DNA from: CBFFRJ01 sp051486985
GTDB lineage: Bacteria > Pseudomonadota > Gammaproteobacteria > Enterobacterales > Enterobacteriaceae
DNA: 64,000 bases
Assembly: GCF_051486985.1 (NCBI RefSeq)
Contig: NZ_JAHVDV010000021.1
Coordinates: 1 to 64,000 of the forward strand
Direction: 5' to 3'
The position numbers were made by a program, and so were the translations under genes. Below are positions 25,945-34,296 of this stretch, one piece after another. The number at the start of each line of letters is the position of its first letter. The first letter of the stretch is position 1. Under the pieces are notes generated by a model. It did no database searches. It saw only the letters and a list, made by a program, of their open reading frames with translations, and was not told the DNA's origin.

Positions 25945-26397
25945 TCAGTGCAGCCAGTGAACCCCTTCTTCGGTGACAAACAGGGTGTTATAGCGCATCT
26001 GAAAAGCGTTGAGCTCTGATGTATCAGGATCAAGTTCACGCAGAAAACCCAGCGCAAGTCGGATTTGCGCATCCGTAATCGGGGCGGCCAGGCGGGCTTT
26101 TTGCAATAAACGATGCCAGTACTGAAGGTGGCGTTCGCTGCCATCGACGATAAATACCTCCCAGATGAAGAGTACCTGAGCGGCATTTTGCAGATGGGCT
26201 TCGTCCGGGCGCGCCAGGTAACGAATGAACTCGCTGCCTGGCGTTTTGCCCATCTGGTCGATCATGGTTTCTACCGGCACGGGCGTGATGGAAAGCCGTT
26301 CACTCAGGCGGCGGATTGCCCTGCGCGGCTCAGAGGTTAACACTCTGAATCCAATAATAAAAACAACAATCAGGGTCGCAAGCGTCAACCAAATCAT
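25945..26397 (-). CDS. yicN: DUF1198 protein YicN
   Basis: The 150-residue protein is the orthologue of E. coli YicN, with a single N-terminal membrane segment (MIWLTLATLIVVFIIGFRVL) and a soluble part ending in EEGVHWLH. Its function is unknown. It precedes nepI on the same strand by about 110 bases. In E. coli adeQ and uhpTCBA lie between yicN and ilvN; here the ilvN end follows directly. Confidence 0.9.
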   Translation of the reverse strand: MIWLTLATLIVVFIIGFRVLTSEPRRAIRRLSERLSITPVPVETMIDQMGKTPGSEFIRYLARPDEAHLQNAAQVLFIWEVFIVDGSERHLQYWHRLLQKARLAAPITDAQIRLALGFLRELDPDTSELNAFQMRYNTLFVTEEGVHWLH

Positions 26398-26573
26398 GAA
26401 AACTCCTGTGAACTTTTACGGGACATCATAAAAGTAAATCAGGCAAAAAGGACAGCCTTAACCGCAGGTCAGGGATTTTATCGTTGAATGAAAATCGGGC
26501 AGAGGAGTGAGGTGAACGGGTGCGCTCATAAAAAGGCCCGGTCAGACCGGGCCAGGGAGGTGAAGTCGGTACT

Positions 26574-26864
26574 TTATTCGAAGAAGACCGCCAGTTTATT
26601 GAACATGCCCGGCGAAGACTGATTGCGTACCACCTGAACCACATCTTCCAGCTTTTCAATCTGACTGATCATCTGCTGTAAGCGCTGGTCGTCATTCACC
26701 AGCAGCCAGATTCGGCTCTGTTCACTCTCTTTAATCGGTAAACAGAGAATACCTTCGACGTTGAAAGCGCGACGGGCAAACAGGCCGCACACGTGGGTCA
26801 TGACACCCGGATGGTTACGCACGGTGAGTTCAAGAATGACGTTGTCAGAATTTGTCTGTTGCAT
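26574..26864 (-). CDS. ilvN: Acetolactate synthase I small (regulatory) subunit
   Basis: The 96-residue protein is an ACT-domain subunit that binds valine and gives feedback control to the catalytic subunit IlvB. The ACT fold is visible in LELTVRNHPGVMTHVCGLFA and the following RRAFNVEGI stretch, which holds the effector loop. Length equals E. coli IlvN. It starts three bases after the ilvB stop, so translation is likely coupled. A GC-rich hairpin (GGCCCGG / CCGGGCC near 26537-26555) follows the stop and may end the transcript. Confidence 0.95.
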   Translation of the reverse strand: MQQTNSDNVILELTVRNHPGVMTHVCGLFARRAFNVEGILCLPIKESEQSRIWLLVNDDQRLQQMISQIEKLEDVVQVVRNQSSPGMFNKLAVFFE

Positions 26865-26867
26865 GGC

Positions 26868-28553
26868 TTATTCCCCCACCATTTCAGTATTTGCCGCACC
26901 CGGCGGCACCATCGGATACACTTTTTCATGCGCGTCGATGCGCACATGGATGAGCGCCGGGCCGGGGCGCGAAATGATAGCCTGCAACGCCGCATGCGGG
27001 TCGGCCTCGGCGTTCAGATCACAGCTGTGCAGGCCAAAACCGGCGGCAATCTGCATAAAGTTGATCATCCCCGGATAGGTCGCCGCAAAGACGCCCTGCT
27101 TATAGAACAGACTCTGCTGCTGATGCACCAGCCCCAGCGCTTCGTTGTTCATCAGGATGATTTTCACATCCAGATTGTTCTCGGCGGCGGTCGCCATCTC
27201 CTGAATGTTCATCATCAGGCTGCCGTCCCCGGAGAAGCAGATCACTTTACGGTCCGGGTTAGCCAGCGCCGCGCCAATAGCCGCGGGCAGACCAAAGCCC
27301 ATGGTGCCCAGGCCGCCGGAGGTCAGCCACTGGCGTGGGCGGTTCAGCGGATAGGCCTGCGCGGTCCACATCTGGTGCTGACCGACGTCGGTAGAAATAA
27401 TGGCGCTGTCGTCAACACAGGCGGCAACAGCGTTGATCAGCCCATAGTGGCTGAGCGGATCGCCCGCCTGCGGAATGGCAGACGGGAACTCCTGCTGCAA
27501 CTGGCTGACGGTATTGCGCCAGTCGTCACGCGGCTGGGCTTCAATCTGCGGCAGTAACTGCGCAACCACTTCACCGACATCCCCCTGAATGGCGATATGC
27601 GGCTGTTTGATTTTGCCGAACTCGGCGCGGTCGATGTCCACGTGAATGATTTTGGCGTTAGGGCAGAACTGTTCGGTTTTGCCAATCGCCCGGTCATCAA
27701 AACGTGCGCCCATAACAATCAGCAAATCAGACTCTTGCAGAATAAAGTTGGTACTACGTGCGCCGTGCATCCCCAGCATCCCCAGCGACAGCGAGTGTGC
27801 TTTTGGCAGCACGCCCAGCGCCATTAAGGTCATGGTGGTCGGCAGATTCGCTTTTTCTGCAAGGGCCCGCACCGCTTCGGGTGAATTGATGACGCCCCCA
27901 CCCAGGTAGAGCACCGGGCGTTTTGCCGCGTTGATCATCGCCGCCGCCTCTTGTACGCGCTGCGGTTCGAATTCCGGGGCGGGTGCTTTCTCGCCAGGTT
28001 CAGGCAGCTCGCTCAGTTCGATAGTGGCAGTCTGAACATCTTTAGGAATATCTATCCACACCGGGCCAGGACGGCCGGACTGTGCGATACGGAAAGCATC
28101 GCTTACCACCTGCGGCAGCTCGCTGATGTCGCGGACCAGGTAGTTGTGTTTTGTGATGGGGATAGAGATACCGTAAGTGTCGACTTCCTGGAATGCATCG
28201 GTGCCAATCATCGAGGCCGGCACCTGGCCTGTAATGCAAATCAGGGGGATGGAGTCCAGGCGCGCATCAGCAATGGCGGTTACCAGGTTGGTGGCACCCG
28301 GTCCGCTACAGGCGATACAGACGCCCGGTTTGCCCTGAGTACGGGCCATGCCCTGCGCGATAAACCCGGCGCCTTGCTCATGACGCGCCAGAACGTGGCG
28401 GATTTGCGTGCTCTGGCTTAACGCATCGTATAAAGGGAGAACCGTGCCGCCGGGAATGCCGGTGACCGTAGTGATCCCCTGACGTTCCAGTAAATGAACG
28501 ATCAGCTGCGCGCCGGTAAAGCGTGTTGTAGAAGTTGTGCCCGAACTTGCCAT
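26868..28553 (-). CDS. ilvB: Acetolactate synthase I large (catalytic) subunit
   Basis: The 561-residue ThDP enzyme makes acetolactate or acetohydroxybutyrate, the first common step of valine, leucine and isoleucine synthesis. The catalytic glutamate is in HEQGAGFIAQGMAR, the FAD region in the middle domain, and the ThDP/Mg motif in FSGDGSLMMNIQEMATAAEN (GDG to NN). It lies after the leader gene ivbL and an attenuator, and before ilvN, so expression should respond to valine and leucine tRNA charging. Confidence 0.97.
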   Translation of the reverse strand: MASSGTTSTTRFTGAQLIVHLLERQGITTVTGIPGGTVLPLYDALSQSTQIRHVLARHEQGAGFIAQGMARTQGKPGVCIACSGPGATNLVTAIADARLDSIPLICITGQVPASMIGTDAFQEVDTYGISIPITKHNYLVRDISELPQVVSDAFRIAQSGRPGPVWIDIPKDVQTATIELSELPEPGEKAPAPEFEPQRVQEAAAMINAAKRPVLYLGGGVINSPEAVRALAEKANLPTTMTLMALGVLPKAHSLSLGMLGMHGARSTNFILQESDLLIVMGARFDDRAIGKTEQFCPNAKIIHVDIDRAEFGKIKQPHIAIQGDVGEVVAQLLPQIEAQPRDDWRNTVSQLQQEFPSAIPQAGDPLSHYGLINAVAACVDDSAIISTDVGQHQMWTAQAYPLNRPRQWLTSGGLGTMGFGLPAAIGAALANPDRKVICFSGDGSLMMNIQEMATAAENNLDVKIILMNNEALGLVHQQQSLFYKQGVFAATYPGMINFMQIAAGFGLHSCDLNAEADPHAALQAIISRPGPALIHVRIDAHEKVYPMVPPGAANTEMVGE

Positions 28554-28601
28554 GCTCCAGTCCTTTTCTTCTGGGCCGACTTTCCGGGCTGGTTAAAACA
28601 G

Positions 28602-28634
28602 AAAACCCCGCCCGGTTTGCGCCGGCGGGGTTTT
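28602..28634 (-). terminator. ilvB attenuator
   Basis: AAAACCCCGCC (28602-28612) and GGCGGGGTTTT (28624-28634) form a perfect eleven-base stem followed on the minus strand by CTGTTTT. It lies between the ivbL leader and ilvB and is the terminator arm of the attenuator. Leader codons rich in valine upstream control whether it forms. Confidence 0.9.
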
Positions 28635-28657
28635 GGAATCGTGTGTTGTTCCAGTCC

Positions 28658-28756
28658 CTACGGCGCGTTGCCGACGACCACCACCACACGCACGACGACC
28701 ACCGCGGCGTTGTGCGCGGTTTTTAGTAGGTTCATCGTCATAGTGGAAGCGTTCAT
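28658..28756 (-). CDS. ivbL: ilvBN leader peptide
   Basis: The 32-residue peptide begins MNASTMTMNLLKTAHNAA and has two runs of valine (VVVV and VVVVV) around a single arginine, ending GNAP as in E. coli IvbL. Ribosome stalling at these valine codons, and at the leucine pair upstream, is known to prevent the attenuator hairpin from forming when charged tRNA is low. The gene is too short for ordinary gene calling. Confidence 0.93.
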   Translation of the reverse strand: MNASTMTMNLLKTAHNAAVVVVRVVVVVGNAP

Positions 28757-28787
28757 TTAGGAACTCGTGTCTGAATGATTAACAGGA

Positions 28788-28861
28788 TTTATACAACCAC
28801 AGGAAACCCTTTTGAACAACCGGTTTTTATGGCCCGCAAAGAAAGTGGGCTACCGGTCACA
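28788..28861 (-). promoter_or_regulatory. ivbL-ilvBN promoter with probable CRP site
   Basis: On the minus strand a -35 TTCAAA (28811-28816) and -10 TATAAA (28788-28793) are 17 bases apart. Further upstream TGTGACCGGTAGCCCAC (ending at 28861) has one good CRP half-site and a weak second half. The E. coli ilvB promoter is CRP-activated, so this placement is consistent. Confidence 0.55.
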
Positions 28862-28883
28862 TTTCATCTGTCAGTTCATGAAA

Positions 28884-28962
28884 ACAAAAAACCCCGCCGG
28901 AGCGAGGTTTTTAGCCAGGTTTTCGCGGGTGGTAACCGCAAAGCACACTGTGTTACGTCAAC
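28884..28962 (-). ncRNA. istR: IstR-1 antitoxin RNA
   Basis: The RNA would start with GTTGACGTAACACAGTGTGC at 28962, as E. coli IstR-1 does with nearly the same bases, and end at the terminator AAAACCTCGC-TCCG-GCGGGGTTTTTTG (about 28884). Length is near 79 bases. A -10 TATAGT (28969-28974) and -35 TTGCGT (28992-28997), 17 bases apart, place the start correctly. Its 5' part can pair with 20 of 21 bases of the tisB leader at 29191-29211. IstR-1 blocks ribosome standby binding on tisB mRNA in E. coli. Confidence 0.9.
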
Positions 28963-29059
28963 AGTGAAACTATACGATTAATTCATCTTGTACGCAATTT
29001 CAGCGCGCAATTCAGGCAGTCTGAGTATGTGACAGGATAGAAATTTCGTCCAGAAATAA

Positions 29060-29075
29060 CTGTAAATATATACAG
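29060..29075. promoter_or_regulatory. LexA (SOS) box of tisB
   Basis: CTGT-AAATATAT-ACAG matches the LexA consensus CTGT-N8-ACAG perfectly, with an AT-rich core. It lies between istR and tisB, where the E. coli box represses tisB and the longer IstR-2 RNA until DNA damage. Confidence 0.9.
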
Positions 29076-29190
29076 TGATTATTTATACTGATATTGCTTT
29101 TCACAGTGTGAATAAGGGGCCGCGTTGATACCGGCGCATATCAAGTCCTGGCTGAAACGGGTGGTGCCGTCAGTGCCTTAACCCCTTGAG

Positions 29191-29211
29191 AGCACACTGT
29201 GTTACGCCAAC
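29191..29211 (+). promoter_or_regulatory. IstR pairing site in the tisB leader
   Basis: AGCACACTGTGTTACGCCAA plus C repeats, with one change, the 28942-28962 block that encodes the 5' end of IstR on the other strand. The direct repeat 249 bases apart is what makes the two RNAs complementary. Confidence 0.85.
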
Positions 29212-29282
29212 AAAACGGCTGGTAACAGGCAGCGGAAAGGTACGTCAGCCGGTCGTGCTCCTTTTGCCAAAAGGAGAAGCGT

Positions 29283-29372
29283 ATGAGCAACATGGATATG
29301 ACTGTTCTTATCCTGAAACTCATTGTTGCGTTGTTGCAACTGCTTGATGCCGTCCTGAAGTTCCTGCAGTAA
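29283..29372 (+). CDS. tisB: SOS-induced membrane toxin TisB
   Basis: The 29-residue peptide (MSNMDMTVLILKLIVALLQL followed by LDAVLKFLQ) matches E. coli TisB in length and in the amphipathic membrane helix with one aspartate and lysines on the polar face. TisB inserts in the inner membrane, lowers the proton gradient and promotes persistence after DNA damage. A strong ribosome site (AAGGAG) precedes the ATG; in E. coli access to it is blocked by RNA structure and IstR. It is too short for ordinary gene calling. The N-terminus is more divergent than the helix. Confidence 0.93.
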   Translation: MSNMDMTVLILKLIVALLQLLDAVLKFLQ

Positions 29373-29394
29373 TTCAGGTTCAAGTCGCACCGAA

Positions 29395-29420
29395 GGGGGG
29401 CAGGAAACTGCCCCCCTTTA
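29395..29420 (+). terminator. tisB terminator
   Basis: GGGGGGCAG-GAAA-CTGCCCCCC is a perfect nine-base stem with a GNRA-type tetraloop, followed by TTTAATAA. It lies 22 bases beyond the tisB stop. Confidence 0.9.
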
Positions 29421-29512
29421 ATAACCTCCCCTGTCGGTGGTGTTACAGGAAAGCCTGGCGGTCAGAGACATTCGTGTTACATTTTTATGACGTTCAACGC
29501 GAATCTTTCCCT

Positions 29513-30346
29513 ATGACCCTCACGGTTTTTTGCATCTTACTGTTCGCTGCACTGCTTCACGCCAGCTGGAATGCCATCGTTAAAGCGGGCAGTGATAAGC
29601 TCTACGCCGCCATCAGCGTGAGCGGCTCCGCCGCCGTAATAGCGCTCGTGATGCTCCCTTTCGCCCCCCAGCCGGCGTTCGCCAGCGTACCCTACCTGGC
29701 AGTGTCCTGCGTGTTACAGGTGGTGTACACAGTACTCGTCGCCCGGACTTATCAGGTCTCTGACATGAGCCAGACCTATCCGCTCATGCGCGGTACAGCA
29801 CCGCTGCTGGTGGCGATGGTGAGTGTGATTTTTCTCGGCGACTCCCTTTCGCTTCAGGCCTGGTCGGGCATTGCGGTCATCTGCCTCTCAATTCTCGGTA
29901 TGGCCTGCAACGGTCGTCATCGATCGCGGCAGGGCATCTGGCTGGCACTGCTCAATGCCTGCTTTATTGCCGGGTATACGCTGGTCGACGGCACCGGGTT
30001 CCGCCTCTCGGGTACTGCGCTGGGCTATACCCTCTGGACGTTTTTCCTGAACGGATTTTGTCTGCTGCTCTGGGCAATGACAACGCGCCGCCAGGCGGTA
30101 TCACGCTACCTGTTGACGCACTGGAAGATGGGCGTGCCGGGGGGTATTGGTACAATGGGCTCCTACGGGCTGGCATTGTGGGCAATGACTCAGGCTCCGC
30201 TGGCGGTGGTGGCTGCGCTGCGCGAAACCTCAATCCTGTTTGGGGCATTCATTGCCTTCGTGCTGCTTAAAGAGAAGGTCTCCGCCCTGCGAATAGTTGC
30301 AGCCTGCGGCATTGCGCTGGGTGCGATACTGCTGCGTCTGTCCTGA
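29513..30346 (+). CDS. EamA-family (DMT) inner-membrane transporter
   Basis: The 277-residue protein has ten membrane segments in two EamA repeats (first opening with LLFAALLHASWNAIVKAGSD, second near FLNGFCLLLWAM). Conserved family features include QTYPLMRGTAPLLVA and the closing LLKEKVSALRIVAACGIALG. The ATG at 29513 gives the standard N-terminus; there is no clear ribosome site, and an earlier GTG at 29474 in the same frame cannot be excluded. It sits between tisB and emrD, where E. coli K-12 has no gene. Substrate unknown. Confidence 0.82.
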   Translation: MTLTVFCILLFAALLHASWNAIVKAGSDKLYAAISVSGSAAVIALVMLPFAPQPAFASVPYLAVSCVLQVVYTVLVARTYQVSDMSQTYPLMRGTAPLLVAMVSVIFLGDSLSLQAWSGIAVICLSILGMACNGRHRSRQGIWLALLNACFIAGYTLVDGTGFRLSGTALGYTLWTFFLNGFCLLLWAMTTRRQAVSRYLLTHWKMGVPGGIGTMGSYGLALWAMTQAPLAVVAALRETSILFGAFIAFVLLKEKVSALRIVAACGIALGAILLRLS

Positions 30347-30522
30347 TAGCAGACTGGCAATAAATCTTGCCGAAAATCGTTTACAAAACCTGCCTGTTTC
30401 GTATGCCGCTTTATTGCCGCCCGTCTTGTCTTGTCACATTACCGTGGTAGATTCCTCTCGAATTTCACGGTTATGGCAGCAGTCTCTCCTTTAACATCTA
30501 CTTTTTACCATGTAATCGACGA

Positions 30523-31707
30523 ATGAAAAGAGAACGTAATGTCAGTTTGCTTCTGATGCTGGTACTGCTGGTGGCAGTCGGGCAGATGACGCAAACCATT
30601 TATATCCCGGCCATTGCTGGCATGGCGCAGGATCTGAACGTGCGTGAAGGCGCGATGCAAAGCGTAATGGCCGCCTATCTGCTCACCTACGGCGTGTCAC
30701 AACTGTTTTATGGCCCGCTGGCCGATCGCGCGGGACGCCGTCCGGCCATTCTGTTTGGCATGAGCATTTTTATGCTGGCTACGCTCGTGGCCCTCTTCAC
30801 CCAAAGCCTGACGGTGCTCATCATCGCCAGCGCCTTTCAGGGAATGGGCACCGGCGTGGGTGGTGTCATGGCACGTACACTGCCACGCGACCTCTATTCC
30901 GGCACTGAGCTACGCCACGCCAACAGCCTGTTAAATATGGGGATTCTGGTCAGTCCGCTGCTGGCTCCGCTGATCGGCGGCCTGCTGACTACGGTGTGGA
31001 ACTGGCGTGCCTGTTACCTCTTTTTACTCCTTCTCTGCGCGGGTATTACCTGGAGCATGGCGCGCTGGATGCCGGAAACCCGCCCTACTGGCACCCTGAA
31101 CATGAGCATCATAGCGCGCTATAAAACCTTGCTCGGCAACGGCATGTTCAGCGGTTATCTGCTGATGCTGATTGGTGGCCTGGCAGGTATTGCAGTGTTT
31201 GAAGCCTGCTCCGGGGTGTTGATGGGCTCGGTGCTGGGGCTGTCCAGTATGGCTGTCAGTGTGTTGTTTATTCTGCCCATTCCCGCTGCCTTTTTTGGCG
31301 CCTGGTTTGCTGGTCGGCAAAACAAGCGCTTCTCAACGCTGATGTGGCAGGCCGTCGGCAGTTGCCTGCTGGCAGGCGTGATGATGTGGATACCCGGCTG
31401 GCTGGGGATAATGAACCTCTGGACATTATTGCTGCCCGCCGCACTCTTTTTCTTTGGCGCGGGCATGCTTTTCCCCCTTGCTACCAGCGGCGCAATGGAG
31501 CCTTTCCCGTTCCTCGCAGGCACCGCTGGTGCGCTGGTCGGCGGGCTGCAAAATATGGGCTCCGGCGGGCTGGCATGGCTCTCGGCAAAATTGCCGCAGA
31601 CCAGCCAGTTTAGTCTCGGGATGCTGATGACGCTCGCGGGGCTGCTGATTCTGCTGAGCTGGCTGCCGCTGGCGATGCGCCAGGGGCAGCATGAGCAGAC
31701 AGTTTAG
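30523..31707 (+). CDS. emrD: Multidrug exporter EmrD
   Basis: The 394-residue MFS protein is orthologous to E. coli EmrD, a DHA1 pump for uncouplers and amphipathic drugs. Matching blocks include QTIYIPAIAGMAQDLNVREG, GVSQLFYGPLADRAGRRP, the helix 5 stretch HANSLLNMGILVSPLLAPLI and AALFFFGAGMLFPLATSGAM. Its last 98 bases overlap the end of the convergent GH5-like gene. Confidence 0.95.
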   Translation: MKRERNVSLLLMLVLLVAVGQMTQTIYIPAIAGMAQDLNVREGAMQSVMAAYLLTYGVSQLFYGPLADRAGRRPAILFGMSIFMLATLVALFTQSLTVLIIASAFQGMGTGVGGVMARTLPRDLYSGTELRHANSLLNMGILVSPLLAPLIGGLLTTVWNWRACYLFLLLLCAGITWSMARWMPETRPTGTLNMSIIARYKTLLGNGMFSGYLLMLIGGLAGIAVFEACSGVLMGSVLGLSSMAVSVLFILPIPAAFFGAWFAGRQNKRFSTLMWQAVGSCLLAGVMMWIPGWLGIMNLWTLLLPAALFFFGAGMLFPLATSGAMEPFPFLAGTAGALVGGLQNMGSGGLAWLSAKLPQTSQFSLGMLMTLAGLLILLSWLPLAMRQGQHEQTV

Positions 31708-32698
31708 TGTTGCGATGGCCCGGCTTAACGTCGGGCGCTTCACACGTCGGGGCGATCATCAGCTTTAATAACGGCTCCGTAGTAGGGCGCCAGTCCCCCT
31801 CTTCACCGTCATAAAACTGGGTATCAGCGTTGATTGCATAGGGAATATGCGCTCTGTTGAGTTCACAGGCCATAAAGGTTGCGAAGGCGATTTGCGATTC
31901 AGCGGGGGCATTTTTAATGGTCTCACCCACCGACCAGCCGCCCACCCAGCTGGCATGCCCCGTTTTTTGCTGCCAGCGAACCGCGGTATTAATACGCTGG
32001 CGGATAGCCGCTTTCTCTGCCGCTGTGCCCGAGGTCCACGGGTATTTTCCGTTATTCTTCTGCGGCCCCCAGGGAAAAATATGCCATTCAGCCAACAGAT
32101 AGTTCTGGCTGTGCGGCGGCAGTTTCAGGGTATTAAGCTCCTCCGGTGCGGCACGCAGGCGTGGGGCAATAAAAATCATCCGCTGCGGGTTTATCTCATG
32201 CACGGTTCTGATGATGTTTTCATACGCCCGGCCGAGGACCGCCTGATCACGGTTAAGTTTATCCGCCGGGTCATAAATCAGGTCAAACCCCAACTGTGGA
32301 TGTTCGTTACCAAACCAGGTAGCAACCGTCTTCCACCATGCCACCAGCTGGGCTTCGTTTTTTACACTGGGGTCCGCTTTGAAAGCGTCCGCCTGATAGG
32401 AAATGATGGGGATCAGGCCATTTTGCTCACAGGCTTCAACCAGCTTACGTAAATGGATTAATCGTGCTTCGGTCAGGGTATCCGCGACGCGAATGCGGAC
32501 ATGACGGATCCCTTCTGCATAGAAGTCACGGGCCACCAGCGGGTCGAACTCCCGAATGCCGCGATCGGTCCGCGCCCAGTCCACATCCAGGCCCACCCCC
32601 AACTCACGGGCATAACGCGCCGCCGCAGGCAGCGTATCGGCAGCAAACGCAGAAAGCCCGGACAGGAGCAGAGCAACAGTTAACAGAGGTTTAAACAC
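31610..32698 (-). CDS. Secreted GH5-like (cellulase-fold) protein with altered catalytic site
   Basis: The 362-residue protein has a signal peptide (MFKPLLTVALLLSGLSAFA) if translated from the GTG at 32698, which follows AAGG; a TTG five codons upstream is less likely. The mature part reads as a GH5 TIM barrel: HVRIRV on strand 3, WHIFPWG with His206 on strand 6, and WSVGE with Glu259 as the nucleophile position. At the acid/base position, where GH5 enzymes have NEP, the sequence is LIYDPAD (Asp143). The last 32 residues are a Ser/Ala-rich tail encoded antisense to the end of emrD. It lies between emrD and dsdA. Activity may be lost or changed. Confidence 0.7.
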   Translation of the reverse strand: MFKPLLTVALLLSGLSAFAADTLPAAARYARELGVGLDVDWARTDRGIREFDPLVARDFYAEGIRHVRIRVADTLTEARLIHLRKLVEACEQNGLIPIISYQADAFKADPSVKNEAQLVAWWKTVATWFGNEHPQLGFDLIYDPADKLNRDQAVLGRAYENIIRTVHEINPQRMIFIAPRLRAAPEELNTLKLPPHSQNYLLAEWHIFPWGPQKNNGKYPWTSGTAAEKAAIRQRINTAVRWQQKTGHASWVGGWSVGETIKNAPAESQIAFATFMACELNRAHIPYAINADTQFYDGEEGDWRPTTEPLLKLMIAPTCEAPDVKPGHRNTKLSAHAAPGASPAAASSAESAAPRASSASRD

Positions 32699-32891
32699 GA
32701 TTGACCTTGCCAAAATCAGTGGTGATGAGATGTATTTAACATGCTTTTAAGCCAGAGGTGCAGCATGAAAGCGTAAAAATTCACTGCCCGATGGTCATCG
32801 GTGAGGATATCAGTCACCCCCTGTTGTTAACAGTGGCATTCCGGGTAAAAATCGCCGAAGGTAGGGTTTTCACTTTCGCCTGGCAGACACC

Positions 32892-34223
32892 ATGAATCAC
32901 GACGATATTGAACGCCTCATCGCCCGTTTCCCGCTGGTTTCCTCTTTGCAACGATTACAGGAAATCCTCTGGTTTAATCCTGGCACCACCTCTCTTGCAC
33001 AGGGCCTGCCTTACGTAGGGCTGACGGAGCAGGACGTTAACGCGGCCCACGCCAGACTGGACCGTTTCGCCCCTTATCTGGCGAAGGCGTTCCCGGAAAC
33101 GGCGGCCACCGGTGGGATTATTGAATCCGAGGTAATCGCCATTCCACGAATGCAGAAGCGGCTGGAAAAGGAGTACGGGAAACCTGTCAGCGGGGAGATG
33201 CTGCTGAAAAAAGACAGCCACCTGCCCATTTCCGGCTCGATTAAAGCGCGTGGTGGCATTTATGAGGTACTGGCTCACGCAGAAAAGCTGGCGCTTGAAG
33301 CAGGACTGCTCAGCACAGAAGCGGACTACAGCGTGCTGCTCTCTCCTGAATTCAAACGGTTCTTTAGTCAGTACAGCATTGCCGTTGGTTCAACCGGCAA
33401 CCTGGGGCTGTCGATTGGCATCATGAGCGCCTGTATTGGCTTTAAGGTGACGGTGCACATGTCCGCTGACGCCCGCGCATGGAAAAAGGCCAAACTACGC
33501 AGCCACGGCGTGACGGTGGTGGAGTACGAAGAGGATTACGGCGTAGCGGTTGAGCAGGGACGTAAAGCGGCGGAGTCCGACCCCAACTGCTTTTTCATTG
33601 ATGATGAGAATTCCCGCACCCTGTTTCTCGGTTATGCCGTTGCCGGGCAGCGTCTGAAAGCGCAATTTGAACAGCAGGGCCGCATGGTGGATGCGTCTCA
33701 TCCGCTGTTTGTTTACCTGCCGTGCGGGGTCGGTGGTGGCCCCGGCGGCGTCGCCTTTGGCCTGAAACTGGCCTTTGGCGACCATGTACATTGCTTCTTC
33801 GCCGAACCGACTCATTCGCCCTGTATGCTGCTCGGGATTTACACCGGTCTGCACGATAACATCGCTGTTCAGGATATTGGTATTGATAACCTTACCGCAG
33901 CGGACGGCCTCGCGGTTGGTCGGGCATCGGGCTTTGTTGGCCGTGCAATGGAGCGGCTGCTGGACGGCATTTATACGCTCGATGATCAGACGATGTACAA
34001 TCTGCTCGCGTTACTGGCGCAGGAAGAGGGAATTCTGCTTGAGCCGTCGGCGCTTGCCGGAATGCCGGGGCCGCTGCATGTAAGTGCCAGCGATGAATAT
34101 CATCAATTGCAAGGCTTAACGACAGAACAGATGGCGAAGGCCACACACCTGGTCTGGGCGACCGGTGGCGGCATGGTGCCGCAGGCAGAGATGGCGCAGT
34201 ACCTGGCCAAAGGTGAGGGATAA
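32892..34223 (+). CDS. dsdA: D-serine ammonia-lyase (dehydratase)
   Basis: The 443-residue PLP enzyme converts D-serine to pyruvate and ammonia, removing a toxic amino acid. The PLP lysine is Lys118 in ISGSIKARGG, the same number as in E. coli; the phosphate loops GSTGNLGLS and PCGVGGGPGG are present. Length matches DsdA (442). There is no dsdC regulator or dsdX permease beside it, unlike the E. coli dsdCXA cluster, so control must come from elsewhere or be constitutive. Confidence 0.95.
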   Translation: MNHDDIERLIARFPLVSSLQRLQEILWFNPGTTSLAQGLPYVGLTEQDVNAAHARLDRFAPYLAKAFPETAATGGIIESEVIAIPRMQKRLEKEYGKPVSGEMLLKKDSHLPISGSIKARGGIYEVLAHAEKLALEAGLLSTEADYSVLLSPEFKRFFSQYSIAVGSTGNLGLSIGIMSACIGFKVTVHMSADARAWKKAKLRSHGVTVVEYEEDYGVAVEQGRKAAESDPNCFFIDDENSRTLFLGYAVAGQRLKAQFEQQGRMVDASHPLFVYLPCGVGGGPGGVAFGLKLAFGDHVHCFFAEPTHSPCMLLGIYTGLHDNIAVQDIGIDNLTAADGLAVGRASGFVGRAMERLLDGIYTLDDQTMYNLLALLAQEEGILLEPSALAGMPGPLHVSASDEYHQLQGLTTEQMAKATHLVWATGGGMVPQAEMAQYLAKGEG

Positions 34224-34296
34224 CGGTTTTGCCGCACTTGCTCTTCCTGGTGCTACTATCAGAACAGAAACAAACAGCGACATGGAGTTTTGCGTA

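Noticed and set aside
28775..28981. Open frame of 68 codons upstream of ivbL
   Set aside because: It covers the ivbL promoter and istR on the opposite strand and lacks a ribosome site.
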